A stretch of 64,000 nucleotides of DNA from positions 6,510,001 to 6,574,000 of the forward strand of contig NZ_CP075691.1 of NCBI RefSeq assembly GCF_020026305.1. Reading direction: 5' to 3'. Shown piece after piece: positions 18,010 to 26,995 of this stretch. The DNA comes from Streptomyces sp. 135 (GTDB lineage: Bacteria > Actinomycetota > Actinomycetes > Streptomycetales > Streptomycetaceae). The notes under the pieces were generated by a model, which worked only from the letters and a program-made list of their open reading frames with translations, did not search any database and was not told the origin of the DNA. Position 1 is the stretch's first letter; every line of letters starts with the position of its first letter. The position numbers and the translations under genes are program-made.

Positions 18010-19278
18010 ATGGATACAGACAGCGTTCTGGCCCTGGGGCTTCGTCGGGCCGGGGGCATTCGTCCGGCCGTGTTCCAAGGTCCGGACGCGGATGTCGAGG
18101 TGGATGCGGAGGCCGACGTTCGGCCGGGGGCGCCCGTCAGTGGTGCCTGGGTGCCGGGGATGGCGGTCGGGCGGCGCAAGTGGGCTGCGTTGCCCGCTCC
18201 GTTGGGGCTGGAGGGGGGCGGCGTGCTCCCCGATGTGCGGCTCGCCTACGAGAGTTGGGGCCGGCTCGCCCCGGACGCGTCGAACGCGGTGCTCGTTCTG
18301 CACGGGCTCACGGGCGACAGTCATGCGAGCGGTCCGGCGATGCCGGGGCACCCCACCGCCGGATGGTGGGACGCGCTCGTCGGTCCCGGCCGGGCGGTCG
18401 ACACCGACCGTTGGTTCGTCGTCGCGCCCAATGTTCTCGGTGGCTGCCAGGGCTCCACCGGGCCCGCCTCGACGACACGGCACGGCCATCCCTGGGGGTC
18501 GCGCTTCCCGGCGTTGACGATTCGCGACCAGGTGGCTGCTGAGGCGGGGCTCGCCGATGCCCTCGGGATCCGTACCTGGGCGGCCGTCCTCGGCGGTTCC
18601 ATGGGCGGCATGCGCGCCCTGGAATGGGCCGTCGGCCGGCCCGACCGGGTGCGCACCCTGGGAGTGCTGGCCTGCTCCGCGGCGGCCACGGCGGACCAGA
18701 TCGCCTGGTCCGTTCCCCAACTGCACGCCATCCGCAGCGACCCGCACTGGCGGGGCGGCGACTACTACGGGGCTCCGGCCGGCCGCGGCCCGCACCGTGG
18801 GCTCGGCAACGCCCGCCGCATCGCCCACGTCACCTACCGCGGCGGCGCCGAGCTGGAAGAACGCTTCGGCAGGCGGATCGAGAGGGAGAAGAGACACCTG
18901 GTACCGGGGGGAGGCGGGGGCGCCCCCACCCCGCCAATCCGCCGCTACGCCGTCGAGTCCTACCTCGACCACCACGCCCAAAAGCTCGTGCACCGCTTCG
19001 ACGCGGGCAGCTACGTCGCGCTCACCGACGCCATGAACCGGCACGACATCGGGCGCGGCCGCGGGGGCGTGGACGCGGCTCTGCGGCGCGTACGGGCGGA
19101 CGCGTTCGTCCTCGGGTTCAGCAGTGACCGGCTGTTTCCGCCGTACGAGCAGCACAGGATCGCCCGCGGGCTGCCGCGTTGCGCGCACTTCTCCGTCGTC
19201 GAGTCGCCCACGGGGCACGACGGATTCCTCATCGAACACGAGCAGGTCGGCGCCGTCCTCCGGCAGGCACTGCGGTGA
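18010..19278 (+). CDS. metX: Homoserine O-acetyltransferase-like (MetX)
   Basis: 422-aa alpha/beta-hydrolase that acetylates homoserine using acetyl-CoA. It has the nucleophile elbow GGSMGG (Ser197), Asp in SSDRLFPP, His in GHDGFL and the family motif GGCQGSTGP. An N-terminal extension of some 45 residues before the usual start region may mean that the true start is further downstream. It is followed 44 bases later by metY and then by coupled biosynthetic genes. This could be housekeeping methionine supply or a dedicated source of O-acetylhomoserine (or an O-acyl hydroxy amino acid) for the pathway. Confidence 0.85.
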   Translation: MDTDSVLALGLRRAGGIRPAVFQGPDADVEVDAEADVRPGAPVSGAWVPGMAVGRRKWAALPAPLGLEGGGVLPDVRLAYESWGRLAPDASNAVLVLHGLTGDSHASGPAMPGHPTAGWWDALVGPGRAVDTDRWFVVAPNVLGGCQGSTGPASTTRHGHPWGSRFPALTIRDQVAAEAGLADALGIRTWAAVLGGSMGGMRALEWAVGRPDRVRTLGVLACSAAATADQIAWSVPQLHAIRSDPHWRGGDYYGAPAGRGPHRGLGNARRIAHVTYRGGAELEERFGRRIEREKRHLVPGGGGGAPTPPIRRYAVESYLDHHAQKLVHRFDAGSYVALTDAMNRHDIGRGRGGVDAALRRVRADAFVLGFSSDRLFPPYEQHRIARGLPRCAHFSVVESPTGHDGFLIEHEQVGAVLRQALR

Positions 19279-19322
19279 ACGGACCATCGGCAAGTAGGAC
19301 CGAGAGAGCAAGGAACGACGCA

Positions 19323-20654
19323 ATGACGGAAGTGATGGCGCCCGAGGCCTGGTCCTTCGAGACCCGGCAGATCCACGCCGGAACGGCGCCCGACCCGACG
19401 ACGCTGGCCCGAGCCGTGCCGATCTACCAGACGGGAGCCTTCGCGTTCCAGGACACCGCCCATGCGGCGCGCCTCTTCACCCTCGAGGAGAAGGGCAACA
19501 TCTACTCGCGCATCCAGAACCCGACGCACGAAGCGCTCGAACGGCGCATCGCGTCCCTGGAGGGCGCCGTCGACGCCGTGGCCGTCGCTTCCGGGCACGC
19601 CGCCGTGGCCCTGGCCATCCTCAATCTGGCGGGCGCCGGTGACCATGTCGTGTCGAGCGCGACCCTGTACGGCGGAACGTACAACCTGCTCCGGCATCTG
19701 CTGCCCGAGTACGGGATCGAGACGACGTTCGTCGACGATCCCGATGACCCCGAATCGTGGCGGCGGGCTCTGCGGCCCACCACGAAGGCGGTGTTCGGGG
19801 AGACAGTGGGCAATCCCCGTAACAACCTCCTCGACATACGCGCGGTGGCCGACGTCGCGCACGCGGCCGGGGTGCCTTTCGTGCTCGACAACACGGGGCT
19901 CACGCCGTACCTGTTGCGGCCCGCCGAGCACGGCGTCGACGTGGTGGTGCACTCCACGTCGAAGTACCTCTCCGGGCACGGCACGGTCATCGGCGGTGTC
20001 GTCGTCGACAACGGCACCTTCGACTTCGGCGCGCACGCGGCCCGCTTCCCGAAGTACTGCGAGCCCGACCCGAGCTTCCACGGGCTGCGGTTCTGGGCCG
20101 AGTTCGGGCCCGGCGCGTACGCCCGCCGGCTACGGCTGCGGCTGCTGCGCGACCTCGGTCCCGCCACCACACCGTTCACCAGCTTCCTGGTGCTACAGGG
20201 CCTGGAGACGCTCTCGCTGCGCATGGAGCGGCACGTCGGCAACGCCCTCGCGCTCGCCCACTGGCTGGAGGGCCGCCCCGAGGTCTCGGCGGTGCACTAC
20301 CCCGGGCTGCCGTCCAGCCCCTGGCACGGCCTGGCGCGGAAGTATCTGCCGCGCGGGGCGGGCGGAGTCGTCTCCTTCGAGCTGGCCGGCGGGCGGGAGG
20401 CGGGCGCGCGCTTCATCGACGGCCTCGAACTCGTCAGCCACCTCGCCAACATCGGCGACGTACGCAGTCTCGCCATCCACCCGGCCAGTACGACGCACTA
20501 CCAACTGACCCCCGAGCAGCAGCGGGCGGCGGGTGTGGCGCCGGGGCTGATCCGGTTCTCGACCGGCATCGAAGGCATCGAGGACATCACATCCGACCTG
20601 GCGACCGCACTGGCGGCAGCCACCTCGGCTCCCGGCCGAGCGACGAAGCAGTGA
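19323..20654 (+). CDS. metY: O-acetylhomoserine sulfhydrylase-like PLP enzyme (MetY)
   Basis: 443-aa Cys/Met-metabolism PLP enzyme that replaces the acetoxy group of O-acetylhomoserine. It has the cofactor lysine in HSTSKYLSGHG, the phosphate-binding SGHAA segment near residue 90 and the family opening FETRQIHAG. AAGGAACGACGCA precedes ATG 19323. Its stop lies within the 5' region of the ATP-grasp gene. In natural-product loci, relatives perform gamma-substitution with carbon or nitrogen nucleophiles, so the nucleophile here need not be sulfide (inference). Confidence 0.87.
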   Translation: MTEVMAPEAWSFETRQIHAGTAPDPTTLARAVPIYQTGAFAFQDTAHAARLFTLEEKGNIYSRIQNPTHEALERRIASLEGAVDAVAVASGHAAVALAILNLAGAGDHVVSSATLYGGTYNLLRHLLPEYGIETTFVDDPDDPESWRRALRPTTKAVFGETVGNPRNNLLDIRAVADVAHAAGVPFVLDNTGLTPYLLRPAEHGVDVVVHSTSKYLSGHGTVIGGVVVDNGTFDFGAHAARFPKYCEPDPSFHGLRFWAEFGPGAYARRLRLRLLRDLGPATTPFTSFLVLQGLETLSLRMERHVGNALALAHWLEGRPEVSAVHYPGLPSSPWHGLARKYLPRGAGGVVSFELAGGREAGARFIDGLELVSHLANIGDVRSLAIHPASTTHYQLTPEQQRAAGVAPGLIRFSTGIEGIEDITSDLATALAAATSAPGRATKQ

Positions 20655-20665
20655 GGGCAGCAGCG

Positions 20666-21970
20666 GTGCAGCATCTGGTCTTTGTGGATTCGAGCGTCCT
20701 GGGCCTGCGGGCCATGGAGTACGCGAGGGAGAAGGGGGACAGCGTCACGCTTCTGTGGTCGTCGCGGTACGACTTCATGCACACCCCCGCCAGCCGCGAA
20801 CGGGCCCTCGACCTCGCCGACCGGGCCATCGAGGTCACGGAGCTCCATGACCCGCGAGCCGCGCTGCGGGCCCTGCGCGCCGCCGGTGTGCACCCGGACG
20901 GGATCGACGGGGTGATCGCCACCCTGCACATGCTCGCCGGGACGGCCGCGCGGCTCGCCGAGCTGACCGGTGCCCAGGGGCCTTCGCTCCGCGGTGTGGC
21001 CGCCGCCCGGGACAAGGCGGCCTGCCGCCGCATCATGGACGAGCACGGCCTGCCCAACGTGCGGTACGCCGAGGTCACCGAGGCCGGAGCGGCGCTCGCC
21101 GCGGCCGCGGACATCGGCTATCCGGTCGTGGTCAAGCCGGTCTGCGGCGTGGGGAAGAACGTCACCACCTTCGCCCGGTCGCCCCAGGACATCGAACGTC
21201 ACTTCCAGGAGGCCGGCGCCCGGCTCGACTCCCTCGAGCAGGGATTCGCCGTGGACCTCGACGACCGCTACATCCTGGAGGAGGTGGCCGTCGGACCGCT
21301 CTACTCGGTCGAGGTGGCCACGGACGGCACCACCTACACACCGCTCGTCACCGTGCGCCGCAAGCTGGGCCTCGGCAACCCGGTGCTCGAACTCGGCTCC
21401 ACCGTGCCCTGCGGCCTCCCACCGGCCGCCGAGCGGGAACTCGGCGCCTACGCGGTCGACGTGTGCCGGGCGCTCGGCTTGGACCTGGGCCTCTTCCACG
21501 TCGAGGTGATCGGCACCGCCGACGGGCCCCGCCTGGTGGAGGTCAACCCGCGGATAGCGGGCGGCACCGTGCCCGAGGTCATCCGGGCGGCGACGGGCCG
21601 CGGCCTCTTCGAAGTCCTCGTCGACCTGTACGACGGCGAGCCGCTGTCGCCCGAGCCCTTCCCGGTCGAGACCGCCGCGAGCCACACCTTCCTGGCGGCC
21701 CAGGAGGACTGCGTCGTCCGCGACGACCTGCCCGCCGACTGGTTCGAGGCGTTCCGGCCCCGGCTGCACTCCGGGTCCACCAGCATCGGCCCCGGCTCCC
21801 GCCTGCTCGGCATGGAGGGCAACACCACCACGTACGGCGTCATCCGGGTGGTCGCCGAGGACGCCGCGCGCGCCGAGGCGGCCTGCACGGAGCTGCGCGA
21901 GGAGATCTCGGAACTCCTCGGTTTCCCGATGGTGCCGCTGGCCCCCGGCCTGCTGGAGGCGCGCTCATGA
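20666..21970 (+). CDS. ATP-grasp carboxylate ligase
   Basis: 434 aa. Three-part ATP-grasp fold: N-terminal domain to about 110, ATP-binding lysine in YPVVVKPVCGVGK, central EEVAVGPLYSVEV, and metal-binding HVEVIGT...VEVNPRIAGGTVPE. It joins a carboxylate, via acyl phosphate, to an amine or thiol. GTG 20666 is preceded by GAGGG at 8 nt; GTG 20651, overlapping the metY stop as GTGA, is the alternative. Butirosin assembly uses an ATP-grasp enzyme to load glutamate on an ACP, so aminoacyl-ACP loading is one hypothesis here; amide formation is the other. Confidence 0.88.
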   Translation: MQHLVFVDSSVLGLRAMEYAREKGDSVTLLWSSRYDFMHTPASRERALDLADRAIEVTELHDPRAALRALRAAGVHPDGIDGVIATLHMLAGTAARLAELTGAQGPSLRGVAAARDKAACRRIMDEHGLPNVRYAEVTEAGAALAAAADIGYPVVVKPVCGVGKNVTTFARSPQDIERHFQEAGARLDSLEQGFAVDLDDRYILEEVAVGPLYSVEVATDGTTYTPLVTVRRKLGLGNPVLELGSTVPCGLPPAAERELGAYAVDVCRALGLDLGLFHVEVIGTADGPRLVEVNPRIAGGTVPEVIRAATGRGLFEVLVDLYDGEPLSPEPFPVETAASHTFLAAQEDCVVRDDLPADWFEAFRPRLHSGSTSIGPGSRLLGMEGNTTTYGVIRVVAEDAARAEAACTELREEISELLGFPMVPLAPGLLEARS

Positions 21971-23265
21971 GCGCACGACGCACCGAGGGCGCGACGGACG
22001 GGACCGCGCCGGACGCCGCTGCCGCGCGGCGCGCGCTCTTCACCTCACGCCGGTTCCTGGTGCTCTGGGCGGCCATGCTCGTCAGCTCCGCCGGTACGTT
22101 CTTCCTGCTGCTCACCGCCTCCTCCTGGCTGCTCACCGAGGGCGGCTCCGGGCTCGGCGCGGCCGCCGTCTTCGGCTTCCAGTGGATCCTGCCGGTCGTG
22201 CTGGTCGGCGTCGTCCGGAAAGTGTGCGAGGGGCCGCGGCTGCGTCGCACGGTCGTGTACGCCGAACTGGGCGGCGCCGCGGTCTCGTTGGCCATCGGCG
22301 TCCTCCTCGGCGCGGACCTGATCGTCGCCGTGCTCGGCTGCTTCCTGGTCCGCGGACTCCTGGAAGGCATCACCAAGACGGCCCGCGTGGTCTACGCACG
22401 ACAGCTCTTCGACGGGCCGGACCTCAAGCTCGCCTCGTACACCTTCAACAACTCCTACTACCTGGGGAGCGCGGCCGGCGGTGTCCTCGGCAGCCTCCTC
22501 GTCGGCGAGGTGTCGGTCGTCACCGCCGGGGCCATCGACGCGGTCACCTTCACCCTCTCCGCCTGCTGCTACCGCTGGCTGCCCGCCGTCTCGGTGCCCC
22601 GCGCCGAGGGCACGACGCGCCGCGGACTGCCCGCCCAGGTCCGGGCCACCCTGAGCGGCCGGCGCGGGCTGATCCGCGCGGTGGTGTATCTCGTCCTCGC
22701 GGTCGGGGTGTTCCAGGGCTTCCACAGCGCGGCCCGCACGGTGGTGCCGGTACGGGTGCTCGGGCAGGGCGAGAGCGGCGTGATGAACCTGCAGATCGTC
22801 GCGGGTATCGCGCTCGTCCTCGGCGCGGTCACCGTCCCCGTCGTGCTGCGCCGTACGACGGCCCGCACCTACCAGGGGCTGGCGCTCAACGGCCTGACCG
22901 CCGCCGTGCTGTTCCTGGTCTGTCTCACCGCGCAGCCGTGGAGCCTGTACGCCGCGTACTTCGGCTTCCTCTTCCTCTTCGAGTTCGCCTTCACGGCGGC
23001 GCAGGGAGAGGTCGTGCAGAAGTGCCCGGCCACCGACCTGGTGGCGCTGACCAGCTTCACCAACGCCCTCGGCACCGGCCTCCTGATCGTCTGCACCCTG
23101 CTCGCCGGAGCGCTCTTCGACGTCCTGGCGCTGTCCACCGTCGGCCTGCTGTACGCGGCGCTCGCCGTCGCCTCGGGGATCGCCCTCGAGGTCTTCCTGA
23201 AGACGCGCCCCGTGCCCGTGCGGCAGGCGAAGACGCCGGCCGCGCAGGAGGTGAGCGCCACATGA
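21967..23265 (+). CDS. MFS transporter
   Basis: 432-aa protein with about 12 membrane helices, of the MFS-3 efflux type. ATG 21967 overlaps the ATP-grasp stop (ATGA). Being inside the coupled operon, it probably exports the product or an intermediate and may give self-resistance. Confidence 0.88.
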   Translation: MSARRTEGATDGTAPDAAAARRALFTSRRFLVLWAAMLVSSAGTFFLLLTASSWLLTEGGSGLGAAAVFGFQWILPVVLVGVVRKVCEGPRLRRTVVYAELGGAAVSLAIGVLLGADLIVAVLGCFLVRGLLEGITKTARVVYARQLFDGPDLKLASYTFNNSYYLGSAAGGVLGSLLVGEVSVVTAGAIDAVTFTLSACCYRWLPAVSVPRAEGTTRRGLPAQVRATLSGRRGLIRAVVYLVLAVGVFQGFHSAARTVVPVRVLGQGESGVMNLQIVAGIALVLGAVTVPVVLRRTTARTYQGLALNGLTAAVLFLVCLTAQPWSLYAAYFGFLFLFEFAFTAAQGEVVQKCPATDLVALTSFTNALGTGLLIVCTLLAGALFDVLALSTVGLLYAALAVASGIALEVFLKTRPVPVRQAKTPAAQEVSAT

Positions 23266-24005
23266 CGGCCCTGGCACAGCCGGTGCTCACCCCTTTCGGC
23301 CGGCGACCCGGAGCGCTGAACACCGTGGTGTTCCACCCGGCCGGCGGCGGCCTCGGCCAGTACGTGACGCTGCTCTCCCGGCTGGCCCGGCGCGGCCCCG
23401 TCCACGGGGTGCGTGCCGTGGGACTCGTACCGGGCGAGGAACCGGACCGCACGGTCGACGCCATGGTCGAGCGCTACCTGGGGCTCATCCGCGACCTGCC
23501 GGAGCGCCCGAACCTGCTGGTCGGCTGGTCGCTCGGCGGGCTGCTCGCCTGGGAGACCGGGGCCCGGCTCGCCGCGGTAGGAGCCGCCCCCGCTGTCGTC
23601 ATGATCGACAGTTTCGCCGAACCCTGGTCCGCGTACGGGAAACCGCGCGAGGGACTCCTCGCGGACATCCGGCGCGGGGGACTGGTGCCGATGGGCCCCG
23701 AGGCCGCCGAGGCGGCGGGCCGCACCGCCGCCGCCCACCTCGACGCCTGCGCCGTACACCATGTGACGAGCCGGCACACCGGAGCGGTGCTGCTCATGTC
23801 CTGCGCGGGCGCGGAGCGGGAGCGGCAGATCGCCGACTGGCGGCGGCGGGCGTCCCGGCTGGCCGTGACCGAGCTGGACTGCGGCCACTTCGAGACCTTC
23901 GGCACCGGGCACACGAGCACGGTCCTGCGCCACCTCGACACCTTCATCGACGCCTCCGTCGGCGTGTCCGACGCCCACCACCTCCACCCAGAAGGAACAC
24001 GATGA
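23262..24005 (+). CDS. Type II thioesterase / alpha/beta hydrolase
   Basis: 247 aa with GWSLGG nucleophile motif (Ser near 88), Asp in MIDSF and His in DCGHFETF. The family either frees wrongly loaded carrier proteins or releases thioester intermediates. It overlaps the MFS gene (ATGA) and the following ACP gene (ATGA), so it belongs to the ACP-based pathway. Confidence 0.88.
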   Translation: MTALAQPVLTPFGRRPGALNTVVFHPAGGGLGQYVTLLSRLARRGPVHGVRAVGLVPGEEPDRTVDAMVERYLGLIRDLPERPNLLVGWSLGGLLAWETGARLAAVGAAPAVVMIDSFAEPWSAYGKPREGLLADIRRGGLVPMGPEAAEAAGRTAAAHLDACAVHHVTSRHTGAVLLMSCAGAERERQIADWRRRASRLAVTELDCGHFETFGTGHTSTVLRHLDTFIDASVGVSDAHHLHPEGTR

Positions 24006-24274
24006 GCGCCCTACTGACGCGTGACTCCGTCGCCGCGTGCGTGCGACGGATCCTGGCCCAGCGGATCCCGGCCGACGTCGGCCACCTCCGTGAGGACGAA
24101 CCCTTGGTCGGTGAGGTGCTTCAGCTCAACTCCCTCGCGGTACTGAGCGTTCTCGTCGAGTTGGAGGACGAGTTGGGGGTCCAGTTCACCGACGACGTGC
24201 TCGTCGGGCGCTGGTTCGAGACGGTGCGGGACCTCATCGACATCGTGCTGACCGGGGCCCCCGATGGACGCTGA
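24002..24274 (+). CDS. Acyl carrier protein with NSL motif
   Basis: 90-aa four-helix carrier protein. The phosphopantetheine serine is Ser44 in LQLNSLAVL. The usual Asp of DSL is Asn, and the acidic residue five positions later is Ser. The rest (LVELEDELGVQFTDD) is standard. It overlaps the next gene by 11 bases. It probably carries one amino-acyl group; a matching phosphopantetheinyl transferase is encoded downstream. Confidence 0.85.
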   Translation: MSALLTRDSVAACVRRILAQRIPADVGHLREDEPLVGEVLQLNSLAVLSVLVELEDELGVQFTDDVLVGRWFETVRDLIDIVLTGAPDGR

Positions 24275-25445
24275 GCTCTTCGACTGCCTCCAGGTCAACC
24301 TGGCGGCGCACGCCGACCGGCTGCACGGTGCCGGCACCCATCTCCTGCTCGGCGCCGGGCTGCGGTTCAGGCCCGCGCCCGGGCCCCTCGGTCTTCCCAC
24401 GGTGGAGCGCGGCGTACGCGCGCAGCTGACGGAGGCCACCCGGCGCCTCGGACTCGTGGCGGGCGAGCCGCACACGGCCGCCTCGGCGGCGGACCTCATT
24501 CCCGCCGACGGCTGCTATGTCGTCGCCGACGCCTTCCATCTGCCCTGGGTGCCGTACTACCGGCAACGCCACATGGAGCACAGCTTCCTGCTGGAGAACG
24601 ACGGTACGGAGGGCGTGCTCATCCGCGACAGCTACCACAACGAGACGCCCTGGGGCATCGCGAGACCGGGCCGGTGGACGCTGACCCGGCAGGAGTTCGC
24701 CGCGGCCGTCCCCGGCCCCGCGCTGGCGGTGCGGCTGGGAGCCGGGCACGGCGTCCCCGCCGCGGCCGTGCCCGAGGCGGACTTCGCGGACCCGCACACG
24801 GTGGACGCCTACGCCGACGCGTACCGTCAACACCCCGACCGTACGGCCGCGTTGCGGCAGCTGACCCTGGAGACCTGGCTGCTCACCAGGGACCGCGAGC
24901 TGCACACCGCCTACCTCCGCCACACCGGGCGGCTCCCGGACGGCGACGCGCCGCAAGCGCATCTCACCGCCTGGCGGAAGCTGACCGAGCAGGTCTACCT
25001 CGCACACCGCCGGGTGGAGCGCGGCCGCCCGGAGCCCCAGGGCCTCACCGACCGGCTCGCCGCCCTCCTCCACGCCGACCCGGAGGTCTTCGGGCACGGC
25101 GCGGAGCCCGCGTCGGCCGCCTCCGCCGCCCGGACACCGCAACCGCGGACCCCCGGCGTACCGGAGGAACTGCGCCGCGCGGTCGCCGCCACGGCCGCCC
25201 GGGTGCTCGGCACCGACGAGGCCACCCTGCTCGCCGGCGCGGCCTTCGACTCCGTGCCGTCCTTCAGCTCCTTCCGGGTCGTGGAGATCGTCGAGCGGCT
25301 GGAGAGCGAACTGGGCATCGAGTTCGCCGCCGACGACCTGGCCCCCGAGAACCTGCACCATGTCGACGCCGTCTGCCGCGTCGTCCAACGATCGAACGAC
25401 GGCGGCGCACCCCGTGCGCTCGTCCTTGACGGAGAGGGCCGATGA
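24264..25445 (+). CDS. BtrH-like cysteine acyltransferase fused to an ACP
   Basis: 393-aa two-domain protein. Residues 1-170 resemble the N-terminal domain of butirosin BtrH, a papain-like acyltransferase that moves an acyl group from ACP to an amine: candidate triad Cys8 (FDCLQ), His in MEHSFLLEN, Asp in IRDSYHNET, plus the shared LPWVPYY loop. Residues 170-280 are helical. Residues about 300-375 form a carrier domain, FSSFRVVEIVERLESELG, with Ser336 at the pantetheine position and Ser instead of Asp before it. Acyltransferase plus its own ACP is an unusual arrangement. Overlaps both neighbours. Confidence 0.75.
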   Translation: MDAELFDCLQVNLAAHADRLHGAGTHLLLGAGLRFRPAPGPLGLPTVERGVRAQLTEATRRLGLVAGEPHTAASAADLIPADGCYVVADAFHLPWVPYYRQRHMEHSFLLENDGTEGVLIRDSYHNETPWGIARPGRWTLTRQEFAAAVPGPALAVRLGAGHGVPAAAVPEADFADPHTVDAYADAYRQHPDRTAALRQLTLETWLLTRDRELHTAYLRHTGRLPDGDAPQAHLTAWRKLTEQVYLAHRRVERGRPEPQGLTDRLAALLHADPEVFGHGAEPASAASAARTPQPRTPGVPEELRRAVAATAARVLGTDEATLLAGAAFDSVPSFSSFRVVEIVERLESELGIEFAADDLAPENLHHVDAVCRVVQRSNDGGAPRALVLDGEGR

Positions 25446-26995
25446 ACTTCCCGACGTCCACCGCGCAGGCGGCCCCGCCGAGCGCCACCACCATGCACGA
25501 ACTGCTCGACACCGCGGCCCGGCTGCACCCCGAAGCCCCCGCCGTCACCAGCGGCGAGCACCACGTCAGCTACTTGGAACTGGACGCAGCCAGCCGCCGA
25601 CTCGCCGTCTGGATGAACGAGTTGGGGCTGCGCAGGGGCGAGCGCCTGATCATCGCCGGCGGCCCCGGAGTGCTGCGGTCCGTCCTCGTGTACGCCGCCT
25701 CCCGGGCGGGTGTCGCCTTCTCACTGCTGCACGAACAGGTGCGCGGCGCGGCCCTCGACCACGTCCTCGGCGACTGCGAGCCCGCGCTCCTGGTGAGCGA
25801 CCACAGCGAGTCGCTGGCCGCCGCCGCACTCCGGGGCGTGCGCGCGCACCACGCCGACGACGTCGCCCGCCGGGCCTTCGACGCGAAGGCACCGCTCGGC
25901 CCGCTGCCGGCCGCGCCGCTGCCGGTCGACCCGTTCTGCCTGATCTACACCTCCGGCACCACGGCGCTTCCGAAGGCCGTGGTCAGCACCCACCAGCAGG
26001 CGGTGTTCGCGGTACGGGCGATACAGCGGGTGCTCGGCTACCGGTCCGACGACGTGATCTACAGTCCGCTGCCGCAGTCCTTCGACTACGGCCTCTACCA
26101 GCTCTTCCTCGCCACGAGCAGCGGCGCGCACCTCTGGCTCGGCCGGCCGGCCGAGGTCGGCCCGCGGCTCCTGACGAACCTGCTGCGCGCCGGGGCGACC
26201 GTCCTGCCCGCCGTCCCCGCCGTCGCCGACGCCCTGGCCCGGCTGCTGCGCCGGGCCGGCGCAGACCGCACCCCCCGGCTGCGGATGCTGACGAACACCG
26301 GCGCCGCGATGCCGCAGCAGGCCCTCACCGCGCTGCGCGAGGCCGTCCCCGGGCTCCGGGTGCATCTGATGTTCGGCCTCACCGAGTGCAAGCGCGCCAC
26401 CATCATGCCCGCGGACGAGGACCTCGTACGGCCCGGTGCGAGCGGCCGGGCGCTGCCCGGCACCGAGGTGTTCGTCGTCGACGACGCCGGCCACCGCCTG
26501 CCGCCCGGCGAGATCGGGGAGATCACCGTACGAGGCCCTCATGTCATGGCCGGGTACTGGCGCCGCCCCGCACTGACCGCCCAGCGGTTCCACCGCGCGG
26601 AAGGCCTCTTCCCCGAGCTGCGCACGGGCGACTACGGCTGGCTCGACGAGGACGGCTTCCTGTACTTCAGCGGACGCCGCGACGACCTCTACAAGACGAA
26701 CGGCTTCCGGGTGAGCGCCACCGAGGTGGAGGCGGCCGCGCGCCGCGTGCCCGGAGTGGAGGCCGCGGCCGTGCTCGCCCCGGAGGGCGACCGGGCCGCC
26801 CGGCTCTTCGTACAGGTCACCGGCGGGCTCACCGGAGCCGACGTACTGCTGCGCATGCGGGAGCAGATCGAGGAGTTCAAGATTCCGCGCGACTGCCTGG
26901 TCATCGACGCCCTGCCGCTGACCGGCAACGGCAAGACCGACCGCAAGGCGCTCGCCGCCCTGGAGGAAGGGGCCGGCCGTGTCCACACCCGCTGA
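25442..26995 (+). CDS. AMP-dependent amino acid/acyl ligase
   Basis: 517-aa ANL ligase. Motifs: IYTSGTTALPK (P-loop), MFGLTECKR (acceptor/aromatic motif), RTGDYGWLDEDG, and GNGKTDRK at the C-terminus. ATG 25442 overlaps the previous stop. Placed directly before the PLP decarboxylase and an ACP, the same gene set as vicenistatin-type starters, where the ligase loads 3-methylaspartate on an ACP. A glutamate mutase in the locus could supply that substrate (inference). Confidence 0.87.
   Translation: MNFPTSTAQAAPPSATTMHELLDTAARLHPEAPAVTSGEHHVSYLELDAASRRLAVWMNELGLRRGERLIIAGGPGVLRSVLVYAASRAGVAFSLLHEQVRGAALDHVLGDCEPALLVSDHSESLAAAALRGVRAHHADDVARRAFDAKAPLGPLPAAPLPVDPFCLIYTSGTTALPKAVVSTHQQAVFAVRAIQRVLGYRSDDVIYSPLPQSFDYGLYQLFLATSSGAHLWLGRPAEVGPRLLTNLLRAGATVLPAVPAVADALARLLRRAGADRTPRLRMLTNTGAAMPQQALTALREAVPGLRVHLMFGLTECKRATIMPADEDLVRPGASGRALPGTEVFVVDDAGHRLPPGEIGEITVRGPHVMAGYWRRPALTAQRFHRAEGLFPELRTGDYGWLDEDGFLYFSGRRDDLYKTNGFRVSATEVEAAARRVPGVEAAAVLAPEGDRAARLFVQVTGGLTGADVLLRMREQIEEFKIPRDCLVIDALPLTGNGKTDRKALAALEEGAGRVHTR

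Noticed and set aside
17335..19323. 662-codon minus-strand frame opposite metX
   Set aside because: Low-complexity composition over metX; only the short TPR remnant near 17.7 kb has real protein character.
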